Of a stretch of 64,000 nucleotides of DNA, positions 37,501 through 43,400 are shown in pieces. Under the pieces are notes generated by a model, which saw nothing but the letters and a program-made list of their open reading frames with translations, had not been told where the DNA came from and made no database searches. Positions within the stretch are counted from its first letter, which is position 1. Each line of letters begins with the position of its first letter. A program made the position numbers and the translations under genes. The DNA comes from Nepenthes gracilis (taxonomy: Eukaryota > Streptophyta > Magnoliopsida > Caryophyllales > Nepenthaceae), in contig BSYO01000008.1 of NCBI GenBank assembly GCA_033239525.1, forward strand, positions 14,430,830 to 14,494,829, in the 5' to 3' direction.

Positions 37501-40359
37501 ACAGTGAAGGCAAGGATGTGAATGATCAAAGGTGACCTGAAAAAATCTGATACCAAGTGTTATGCACGAGGCTCTACCTCAGCACAATCTGGAGGGAATT
37601 CAGTATGAATTTGAAATGGCTACAGAAAATTCAGTGAAAATTTCTCAATGAATCAGCAAGCATATATTTTTTTCATTAGCCTTTTACATCACTTCCTCAG
37701 TTTCTTTTAAAATAAGCTTTGCACTTAGATGTTATTATGCATTGTTACAGCAGAAAACTGATTATGAACTGATTGAAGCCAACTTCTTGTTCATCTTTTA
37801 TGTTACTGAATTTAGTTGCTGTCAATTCTTCTTGTTCAGTAAATTGCTCTGCACTTGAGCTTATGTGCATGCTGTATCCTTATCTGCCATGTCAGCTACA
37901 TGAATAATGGTGAGTTCTGTAATGACAGGTTCTAGCCTTGCCATTGATTGGTGAGCATCAGTGAGGTAGAGAGGCAAGGTGAAGGGTTGGTGGTCAATAG
38001 GGTGTTTGAGAGGGGGAAATTTCTTTTCCCTTGTTGTTTTCCATGCTGGTACATTTTTTTTTTCCTATTATGTTGGTATTCTGGTGTTGAGATTCACGTA
38101 TTGTTAAGGATGTTCCATTGAGATATGGAGTTAACAAGTTTAGACCACCAATACATTCTCTCTGCAATGTTGACTGAGGCTGCGTACAGCTACTTCCCCC
38201 TAACTCTTTGTTGTGGGCAGTTGACCTGTGTAAAATTTTGCTTCCTCACCCATTTCCCTGATATGTGTGTGTAACATGACCCTGGAATGTGTTCACTTCT
38301 ATAAGTTGAATCCTTGCCCAAACAGTTGGGTCTAAGTGGTCAATGTTTTTTTTTTTTTGGGAGGGAGGGGGTTTTCTCATGGTGTTGGCTAGGGCAAGTG
38401 GTTATTTTATTGCCAGGAATTCCTTGATTGCCTAGTAGGTCTGTACTTCAGAAGCTGTTCAAACTTTTCAAGATGATTTGTTTTGGGGATAAAAAACCAC
38501 TTCTACAGCTTATTCTTTGAGGTTTTCTTTCTAATTTTTTTTTTCTTTAAAATTTTTTCACCAAGCAGGAGTTGGATGGTATGTGCTATGAGAATAGTTG
38601 GATATTACCAAGATACCATGTATCAGCAGCAGATGGTAAGATATTTTCTGTGGATGTAGCATTCCAAGTTCTATAATTTGTTTGTCCATTGTGCTTTATG
38701 GATTTATAATTCTCCTGATAGGACTAGTCGACAACACATCAATCCAAACTGGAACCAAAAGCTAGAAGGGACAAACTAAATAACAAAATTTAATACATTG
38801 TGATCATCACATATAAAAGAGATTAAAATACAGCATTATGCAAAATTACAGACCAGTACCTCGATGTTCTAAGAAGCATAGATGTCAACACAAGACATGA
38901 ACATGACACAACACTGATATATTGACACATTATTTTTCTAGAAATGATGACATGATACCCCAGGGACACGCTAACTAATCATAGTTTATTATTTTTTTAA
39001 TATATGAATAAAAATATTTTATTCTAAATTAGTAATAAATATGCATATTTATTATTTCTTAACCTAAAAAATTTTATACAAAAAATGCAATTGAACCAAT
39101 ATAGATAAATTATGTTATAACATCTTTAACATGCTATTATAGTTAAACAATAATTAAGATATAATTAAACAAATTAAAACAAAACTTAATATATTGATCA
39201 GCAAAAACTTGTCTAAAATGTTTCCAAAGCGTGTCCGAACATGTTGGAGCATATCATAATTTTTATTAAAAGAAAAATAGACGTGTTGGAATGTGTTTGG
39301 AAAGTGTCGGGGCTTTAGCCTCTGGAGATGGTCCATCTTTCTTAGTCCATATCTATGCACCAGCACTTTCAAATTTTAGAGTAGACTTTGGTTGAGGCCA
39401 AGACATTCAAAGAATATATTTAAAAATTTGGTGACACTGGCAGGTTTTTTTTTATACTATTAGCATCCTAGTTATTGACTAACACTGGTACAAATCAGTG
39501 ACAAGCTTTGAATTGGAAACCCATCATCTGATGATTTATCTGCAAGATCTCTCTCTCTCTCTCTCACGTGCACACACACACACAGCAACACTAGTGACCA
39601 CCCTCATCACTGACCAACATTTCCACCGTTAGCTGCCTTTTTCATCCCCCTTACTTCTGTATTTGACGCCAAGTTTTCCACTGAAAGCACTGCTAATCAG
39701 CATCCTAGTTATTAACACTGGTACAAACCAGTCGCAAGCTTTGAATTTGAAACCAAACATCTAATGATTTGTCTGCAAGGTCTCTCTCTCTCTCTCTCTC
39801 AGAGCAACAGTAGTGACCACCCTCATCACTCACTAACATTTCCACCATTAGCTGTCTTTTTTCATCTGCCCTACTTTTCTTTTCCACTCCAAGTTTTCCA
39901 CTGAAACTGCTGCTAATTTCTTATCAAAGCATGATGAAGCAGTCAATAGCAATATGACTATGTTAGGAATGGTATGATCTTGTTTTCATTCACTTGAAAG
40001 CTATCTTCAAATTGAAATTCTGCTTAATATTCTAAATGATAGCCAATGAGCCGAGTATTAGCAGTATTCTAGATCTGTATGGGCACGGGATAGTGAGGTG
40101 CAATCATGGCTGGTTGCTTGTGTTTGTTTTCCATACAGGTTGGAATTTAGGGCTTTATAATTAATAGGTGTTTTTTATATTTAAGATTTTCTCCATTATG
40201 CAAATTGTTTTAGGTGGATTCCGAGCTAATGTCAATGTGAAAGGCACAGACCTTGAGTGTTGGTGTGAGGGAGACATATGTGCCAGCCCTCGCGAAGCAA
40301 GGGAATCAGCTGCCATCCAGATGTTAGCTAAATTGCGAAGACAGGCAACCGAAAACTAG
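4287..40359 (+). CDS. GMI1-like SMC-hinge-domain protein, last five exons (5' part outside the window)
   Basis: Joined exons are 4287-4517, 4879-4948, 22337-22506, 38569-38635 and 40214-40359 (684 nt: 227 residues and a TAG stop). All introns are GT-AG, and phases run 0, 1, 0, 1 without conflict across introns of 361, 17388, 16062 and 1578 bp. The first exon (DLLVYD, KVLVRKREML) and second (QQLRNIEDEL) lead into a helical segment. The last two exons read like a double-stranded-RNA-binding fold (FRANVNVKG, then PREARESAA). From memory of the family this is the C-terminus of plant GMI1 (gamma-irradiation and mitomycin C induced 1), an SMC-hinge/GHKL-ATPase relative of SMCHD1 and DMS3 that acts in double-strand-break repair in the nucleus. 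The ATPase and hinge core lie to the left and are not seen. The family name is an inference; the exon chain is directly visible. No stop or frameshift interrupts it. Confidence 0.68.
4879..4948 (+). CDS. Exon of the GMI1-like gene
   Basis: 70 nt, acceptor CTTGCAG|TCTC, donor AGCG|GTATGA, ends in phase 1. It encodes SQQLRNIEDELAV and onward, probably a coiled-coil segment, continuing the helix opened by RKREML in the previous exon. Confidence 0.72.
5402..6410 (+). mobile_element. 5' LTR of a Tat-lineage Ty3/gypsy element (left edge approximate)
   Basis: The right edge ends in GGATATGCA and is followed three bases later by a primer-binding-site-like sequence at 6414. A TATA-like TATAAATATG lies near 5990. 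The left edge is a guess at a TG dinucleotide near 5402. No second copy was found after the integrase, so the LTR cannot be confirmed by a partner. Confidence 0.45.
6414..6431 (+). other. Primer-binding-site-like sequence of the Tat-lineage element
   Basis: TGGCGCTGCCTATGAGAA resembles the TGGCGCCGTCTGTGGGAA motif that follows the 5' LTR in many plant Tat-type elements. The same motif class occurs at 63106 in the element at the right edge of this window. Confidence 0.5.
6984..7292 (+). pseudogene. Tat-lineage gag fragment
   Basis: The frame contains PFTLDRQRYSLPLKFKMP followed by TFEPYDRSVDSMNHVNHF. This matches the start of the retrotransposon gag domain in plant gypsy proteins (SRFKLP...YDGTTDPxDHL pattern). 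It stops at about residue 100, far short of a full gag, and is followed at once by reverse-transcriptase C-terminal sequence, so an internal deletion has removed the rest of gag, the protease and most of the reverse transcriptase. Confidence 0.65.
7296..8640 (+). pseudogene. Tat-lineage reverse transcriptase C-terminus and two RNase H domains, decayed
   Basis: Broken frames read in order: MEVYIDNVLVKS (reverse transcriptase C-terminal part), a connection region (DLKECF-like near 7660), PVYYVTKIL (first RNase H), then GVGAYVISP and YNDSKLVVNQ near 8190-8380 (second, archaeal-type RNase H). A dual RNase H is characteristic of the Tat lineage. Many stops and frameshifts are present, so this is non-functional. 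Confidence 0.7.
8869..8873. repeat. Target-site duplication TGCAA (left)
   Basis: Identical to TGCAA at 11301-11305 on the other side of the solo LTR 8874-11300. Removing the insert and one copy restores the integrase zinc-finger coding line (AAG TGC AA|C...). Confidence 0.85.
8874..11300. mobile_element. Solo LTR (2427 bp), Tekay-like, inserted in the Tat integrase
   Basis: The segment begins TGTCATGAACCCGG and ends GGATATTACA, with TG...CA termini and exact 5-bp target duplications TGCAA on both sides. There is no internal protein-coding domain, so this is a single LTR left after LTR-LTR recombination. It carries a pyrimidine tract and (TTA)n/(TA)n microsatellites at about 10.93-11.11 kb and a GC-rich stretch near 10.62-10.88 kb. 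The open frame at 10484-10837 is part of the LTR and not a gene. Long LTRs of this terminal type are common in plant chromoviruses (Tekay/Del); the lineage is inferred. Confidence 0.85.
11301..11305. repeat. Target-site duplication TGCAA (right)
   Basis: Partner of 8869-8873. Confidence 0.85.
11306..12230 (+). pseudogene. Tat-lineage integrase, decayed, interrupted by the solo LTR
   Basis: Frame-shifting translation shows the integrase sequence: WPFTQW near 11370, an FTKWVE-like stretch near 11465, then the IITDN-like stretch near 11570 where the DNG of the catalytic core is expected, and a C-terminal part near 12200 with VHLKRYY-like residues. The N-terminal zinc finger is split; its upstream half ends at 8868. 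Multiple stops are present. Confidence 0.65.
12231..13430. other. Non-coding, probably 3' part of the Tat element and flank
   Basis: No recognisable coding domain or clear 3' LTR. Nothing else supported. Confidence 0.4.
13434..16800 (+). pseudogene. Ty1/copia retrotransposon polyprotein, decayed
   Basis: The copia domain order can be followed through many stops: gag (VTDYYAVFNKLYEKLN and an EQREQLAIMCFL segment, 13790-13920); GKSG-poor linker; GAG-pre-integrase and integrase (SDIWG-like start near 14615, FRYFITFINDYSRTTWIY 14660-14715, ARALLFHMRV near 14945); reverse transcriptase (a DAKN-FLH-like stretch and YLEQPH near 15900-15960); and RNase H (a GYCVFIEGN-like stretch near 16620, then AQSNAE). 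The gag-integrase-RT-RNase H order defines copia. No bounded LTR pair was found. Confidence 0.72.
16990..19264 (-). mobile_element. Tekay-type LTR segment, reverse orientation (left end truncated)
   Basis: Read on the - strand it starts TGTCATATCTTCCGG at 19264, a typical chromovirus-type LTR start. Its distal part near 17000-17370 is similar, in opposite orientation, to about 53400-53820 (shared ATCAATGGTCTC-like and TTTCATATTCTTT-like words). Similarity stops near 16990, where the copia element begins. Confidence 0.5.
19265..22336. other. Rest of intron, no element identified; one unexplained open frame
   Basis: An open frame at 19610-19828 (72 codons; contains SLTGPGTFFHDNAM) has no similarity I recognise. 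At about 21297-21510 two imperfect copies of a roughly 120-bp segment sit in tandem (shared CATATCA-CTGG and GTATCCTGGA-TTCAATA words). The 3' end of the intron is normal (AAGCAG|GT). Confidence 0.4.
22337..22506 (+). CDS. Exon of the GMI1-like gene
   Basis: 170 nt. The acceptor GAAGCAG|GTGGT receives one carried base; the donor is TGTCAG|GTGAGC in phase 0. It encodes GGENDLAIKLDSIIEG through LSEANLCMQNPCQ. The reading frame is clean although both neighbouring introns exceed 16 kb. Confidence 0.72.
23737..24540 (-). pseudogene. Gypsy integrase fragment joined to an LTR remnant
   Basis: Read on the - strand from 24540: KGLLQLLSIPSNAWTQISLD and FIEKLPHCGKNTILVVV (integrase core start), NMSTTYHPQLDGQTEHLNQC near 24200 (the YHPQTDGQTE motif), then SIKKSPFQAQ and YHPLQFCIGDLQ, then a C-terminal QFLIQWFNSS-like strand of the chromo-like end. 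Stops and deletions break the frame. It runs directly into about 70 bp of LTR. Confidence 0.68.
24810..25521. mobile_element. MITE-like segment with GCGCCT-type ends (left part)
   Basis: The segment starts near TTGAGCGCCTCATAGGC (about 24818) and ends in GTGCATTACACCTAGGTCC and GTGCCTTG beside the next insertion. The sequence after that insertion (36286 onward, CACCTTTAACAACAC) reads like the missing terminus. Such GCGCCT-rich termini occur in short non-autonomous plant transposons; assignment is inference. Confidence 0.35.
25522..25526. repeat. Target-site duplication CCTTG (left)
   Basis: Matches CCTTG at 36281-36285 flanking the 25527-36280 LTR element. Confidence 0.8.
25527..26380. repeat. 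Left LTR of the LARD-like element, first part
   Basis: Aligns with the start of the right LTR at 35250. It breaks at 26380, where another LTR-type element begins (TGTAATATCC). The remainder of this LTR is at 32696-32872. Confidence 0.75.
27200..28149 (-). repeat. 3' LTR of the Tekay-lineage element, truncated
   Basis: The outer end GGTGATACA at 28149 corresponds to GGTTCTACA at 32557. About 950 of 1419 bp remain. Confidence 0.65.
28423..28734 (-). pseudogene. Tekay integrase C-terminal region
   Basis: The open frame holds KLIRDHLQVSQSQQKSYIDH, HVFLKVSPKK and RYISLFEVLQRI with KLVLPP. These are the hallmark blocks of the integrase C-terminus in plant chromoviruses (QSRQKSYAD, FLKVSP, YIGPFEILERVG...LALPP). 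Confidence 0.85.
29150..29430 (-). pseudogene. Tekay integrase zinc finger and start of catalytic core
   Basis: MHQGINKIYQDMRKLFWW then CIICQQIKAKH gives the H...C-x2-C of the HHCC finger with the YxDMRxxFWW signature. The core that follows is frameshifted. Confidence 0.82.
29780..30065 (-). pseudogene. Tekay protease joined directly to RNase H
   Basis: On the - strand, AKTYAMTAKDN, GNMLIFEYLGHILI and an MQSFVAI-like stretch match the retropepsin region (ARVFAMT...GHSFVS pattern; the catalytic DPGATHS is degraded). It is followed at once by RNase H residues (YLYGRKFLVYFDYKS). The reverse transcriptase that should lie between is deleted. Confidence 0.6.
30066..31070 (-). pseudogene. Tekay gag with CCHC knuckle
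   Basis: Broken frames at 31066-30872 and 30705-30399 resemble gag, including EFLQVLEDLIQ- and ARKFLQVL-like stretches. A complete zinc knuckle, C-F-K-C-G-K-I-G-H-V-V-K-E-C (CX2CX4HX4C), is encoded at about 30164-30123. Confidence 0.7.
31122..31133 (-). other. Primer-binding site, initiator-Met-tRNA type
   Basis: Read on the - strand: TGGTATTAGAGC, a one-base variant of TGGTATCAGAGC, five bases inside the 5' LTR edge at 31139. Confidence 0.75.
31139..32557 (-). repeat. 5' LTR of the Tekay-lineage element (1419 bp)
   Basis: On the - strand it runs from TGTAGAACCC (32557) to GGGTAACA (31139). The primer-binding site follows. The partner is 27200-28149. Confidence 0.75.
32873..35249. other. 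Internal region of the LARD-like element, no coding domain
   Basis: Only short open frames with no retroviral motif. A 116-bp tandem duplication lies at its right end. Confidence 0.55.
35015..35247. repeat. Two-copy 116-bp tandem duplication
   Basis: The unit starting CTCTAACAAGCTTGATCAAG occurs at 35015 and again at 35131, with few differences over the whole unit. Confidence 0.88.
35250..36280. repeat. Right LTR of the LARD-like element (1031 bp)
   Basis: Runs TGTCACGG...TTTTGACA, followed by CCTTG. Confidence 0.78.
36281..36285. repeat. Target-site duplication CCTTG (right)
   Basis: Partner of 25522-25526. Confidence 0.8.
36310..37437 (-). pseudogene. Gypsy gag and start of protease
   Basis: From the right on the - strand: MQQQNVANGDRFAHLVDSI (gag N-terminus), a core with KKLDLSMPNI-like and DQFDELKAHM-like blocks (36.8-37.1 kb), a zinc-knuckle stretch CYRCHDKFSSGNRC near 36540, then KVSINALSAIP at the edge of the protease. 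Frames are broken. The strand and spacing agree with the integrase at 24.1-24.5 kb belonging to the same element. Confidence 0.68.
37546..37555 (-). other. Primer-binding site, Met-tRNA type
   Basis: TGGTATCAGA on the - strand, two bases from the LTR edge at 37558. Confidence 0.75.
37558..37927 (-). repeat. 5' LTR of the - strand gypsy element (370 bp)
   Basis: The inner end (- strand ...GCATAACA) abuts the primer-binding site. The outer end TGTCATTACAG at 37927 is chosen from the TG start and the GGTTC/GGATC flanks. The partner remnant is at 23737. Confidence 0.5.
38569..38635 (+). CDS. Exon of the GMI1-like gene
   Basis: 67 nt, acceptor CCAAGCAG|GAGTTG, donor GATG|GTAAGA, ends in phase 1. 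It encodes ELDGMCYENSWILPRYHV, resembling the first helix and strand of a double-stranded-RNA-binding domain. Confidence 0.72.
38636..40213 (+). other. Last intron of the GMI1-like gene (1578 bp)
   Basis: GT...AG with a phase-1 carry. It holds a 237-bp two-copy duplication (listed) and, near 39180-39330, a segment rich in GTGTCC/GTGTTGG words that may be an old DNA-transposon remnant. Confidence 0.65.
39462..39918. repeat. Two-copy tandem duplication (period 237 bp) with embedded (CT)n
   Basis: AGCATCCTAGTTATT starts copies at 39462 and 39699. Both contain a (CT)n run and the block GTGACCACCCTCATCACT; the first copy has an extra (CA)n run. Confidence 0.88.
40214..40359 (+). CDS. Last exon of the GMI1-like gene with TAG stop
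   Basis: Acceptor TTTTAG|GTGGATT takes one carried base. It encodes GGFRANVNVKGTDLECWCEG to ARESAAIQMLAKLRRQATEN and stops at 40357-40359. The PREARESAAIQMLAKL helix is the typical end of a double-stranded-RNA-binding fold. A tandem copy of its last 62 bp follows the stop. Confidence 0.75.
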
Positions 40360-40420
40360 CGAGGGAATCAGCTGCCATCCATATGTTAGCTAAATAGTGT
40401 AGACTGACAACCGAAAACTA
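40297..40420 (+). repeat. 62-bp tandem duplication straddling the stop codon of the GMI1-like gene
   Basis: 40297-40358 (last codons of the gene) is repeated at 40359-40420 with a handful of substitutions, one of which turns a Leu TTG into TAG. The second copy lies in the 3' untranslated region and is not translated. Confidence 0.9.
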
Positions 40421-43400
40421 GTTTCTCTGTAGAAGATGGAGTCACTATAATTGCTTCTTGTCCGTTGGAACTTAAAAGTATTATCCCAGAGCTTTGTATA
40501 TGTATAAAGTAATATCCAAATGCCAGTGTTTTTTTCCCCCTACTTTCAAACCTAACCCTGACAATATTGATGGGTTCATTTGTTGGGGTATCGGGACTTA
40601 AATAATCAACTCTCTTTGGTTTGTTTTTGTATTTGGTCCAACAATTATCTGGTTGTACGTCTGTAATGTAAAAGCGTAGTGCAACTAGAGCTTCACATGG
40701 TCTGTCCTCACTCTTCCAGCATTTATGTCTTTTGTGGGTCATAGAAAATTTGAAGTTTCAAGTTTGATGCAAATGTGGACGGCATATTTTTTTAAAAAAA
40801 TTATTCCTTCTGATTATTGTTTTGCTTTAATGCTGATAATGGGTCTTGGTATAATATAGTAAAATTGTTTTATTATATTATGGAGGATCCTGATTCAAAC
40901 CATGAAACTTTTTGGTATATGGAATTATTGTTTGGAACTTCTGATACAGAATGTTTCGTGAACTGAGCTGCTGTTTCCTTAAATTTATCAATGATTCAAA
41001 AGAGGCCATTTCTTCTGCTTCTAGAGCTGGTAGTACTATTGAATTAGGCGGCTAGTGGAATTTACTAGCAGAAAATATTGATTTTACTTAATTAGTTGTA
41101 GTATATGATGTTGTGACAGGCAAATCACATACATGGTATTCTTATTTTCCCTCCCAGCCCTTTGTGATCAGCCCAATTGCTGTATTGCTCAATGGCATCC
41201 CCACTTGACGACCACCAAGAGAATAAGGAGTCCTTTGTTGGCTGATCCACTTACTGAATTGCACGGAAGTATAAGATATGGAATTATGTTAGTGTAGGGA
41301 GAGGCATGTTGCCATGGAAACATGACTTAGTTGCTAATGGTTGGAAGCCAAACCATTCAAGTAAGGCAATCTTGTTGGGCATGCAAAAATCTTTTTGGTC
41401 TACTGGACAATCTGTTCCCTGGTGACGGCTCCATCTGGCAGCCAGATGCTACTCGAGATAGTTGGTACTCTCAATCTACTATTAGCTATCCTGTTTGCTA
41501 CTGAGGCTAATTCTTTGCTGCTTTAGAGGTTGTGCAAGCAAAGACTATTATTGATATCATGTGGCTGAGCCAACGATCTCTGCCCATAGCAGTAAAAGTC
41601 ACTAGTATCGTGCAGATCTAAACATGAACATAGAGAAGGTAAGTCCGATAGCAGGGGATTTAAGAGGATATCATCATCTCCTATCACTGTCATCTACATA
41701 TAGTAATAGCTAATGGAGCAAGGACAATAATAGGAAGAAACCATGGCCAAATAGTTGACCACCCCCGGGCCGCGTGGTTGACAGCGTTGTATATGGTAGT
41801 TGGGAAATTGTTTTTAAGTCTTTGACTGCTGATTCGTGATTGCATGTTTGATTGATCCTAATTGTATTTATATTTTGTAAGGATCAAGATTTTTTAATTC
41901 ATAATTTGGTAAGCTAAATTAATATATGAAAAATTAAGATTAATAAATGATGAAAATTTAAAAGTTAAGAACTTATTGAAAAATGTAAAAAAAATTTAAT
42001 TAATAAAATTGATTTTAATTCCGGATAACAAAAGATAGAATAAATAATAGAAAATTAATTAGGTTAATGAATTTTCAATCGATTAGTAATTAAATTAATT
42101 ATAATTGACAATAAGATGATCTGATCAACGAATTTGTATCCAATTAATAATCTATTTTAACCTGATTAATTAAATATAGTATAAATTGAATTAAGCAAAA
42201 ATTATATATATTATAGCACACAAACTTACACACACAGCTAAAAATCAGTAAAATTCAGCAAAGACCTAGCATCAGCAAGCTGCTTGGCAGCTCAAATTTT
42301 TCAATAATTTCATAAAGTACTGAATCCATACATGGCCTAAGAATCTCCTACACATATAGCAGCATCTTACTAAGGCAAAAATTCATATAAAAATCAATAA
42401 AAAACACACACACCCACGGCTACCCCAAAACAAATCAATAAATGCTGATTTCATATATACATCACCAATGATTAAGTAAAACTTAAAAATAATTTTATCA
42501 ATTTTATTATCACACGGCACACATGGAACACTTAGTCAAGATTTTAAACTAAGAAAATAAAGAAGAAAGAAAGGAAAGAATAAGAAAAGAGGAACACAGC
42601 TCTAAGGAGGAGGAGGAACCTGGTTTTTACCAACTTTTGTTAGTTAGTTTACAAATTAAATAAATTAATTAAAAGATAAAATTTGATATAAAAAGAAGAG
42701 AGACACATGGCATAACAAGGGGCTAAAAACATATTAAAATTAACACCAATTAAATAAATGAAAGTGGCACAAATAGGAAGCCTTCCAAATCAGCCAAGTT
42801 AGCTGATTTAGCTAGGAGGATAACTGAGAGATTGCCAACAAACTGAGACATGTAGCAACTCCAAATTAATTTGGGGATAATTAAGCATGTTTGGCAAAAA
42901 AATAAATAAGAGCAAAGAGGAAGAAAACTGATAGAGACAAAAGAAATAATCAGAGAGAATAGAGAGAGAAAAACAAAACCGAGAAAGAATTATCAGCCAA
43001 AGGACTTAAGAGTTCAGATTTGAATTCTCATCGAATCAGACCAGAACATTACTACCTCTTTGATTTATTATTAAATTCTTGTTGTTATCTTTAAGTATTG
43101 TCTTCTCAATATTCAAATTTCTGCCGTAACCATATTATATTGGCAAAGATCAGAATCATGTCATATACAAAATCAGTTGCTGAACCTTAGTGATGTTTGA
43201 TTTATACATATCATATTTGATCGATTCATATCATGAGATTTATAATGTAAATACTTTAAAATGTTGGCTAAATTATTATATTTTTGTAATAAAATTATTC
43301 CTCATAAAATTGGCTGGTTCGATGAAAAATAAGTTGACTGGCAGAATGGGCCGACTGAAAATAGAGCAACTACTGATACTGATATTTAGCTGTTGTTTTC

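Larger units (their letters stand above)
23737..37927 (-). mobile_element. Ty3/gypsy element on the - strand, split by later insertions
   Basis: The right LTR is 37558-37927, with the primer-binding site beside it and gag to its left (37437 downward). The same element's integrase lies at 24540-23800, and an LTR remnant sharing about 65 bp with the right LTR starts at 23737 (TGTTGTGCAAGAGGCTC against TGTTATGCACGAGGCTC). Flanking pentamers are GGATC (23732-23736) and GGTTC (37928-37932), a likely target duplication with one change. The reverse transcriptase is missing; that interval is occupied by the MITE-like segment and the 25527-36280 element. Confidence 0.6.
22507..38568 (+). other. 16.1-kb intron of the GMI1-like gene containing a nested transposon stack
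   Basis: GT...AG borders join two phase-0 exon ends. About 14.2 kb of it (23737-37927) is explained by insertions inside insertions, listed separately. The part at 22507-23736 holds no recognised element; a - strand open frame at 23048-23230 is rich in Gly/Glu and unassigned. Confidence 0.7.

Noticed and set aside
38740..39340. DNA-transposon remnant in the last intron
   Set aside because: Suggestive GTGTCC-type words only; no terminal repeats or target duplication could be placed.
39154..39372. 72-codon - strand open frame in the last intron
   Set aside because: No similarity, and it overlaps a repeat-like segment with GTGTCC words.
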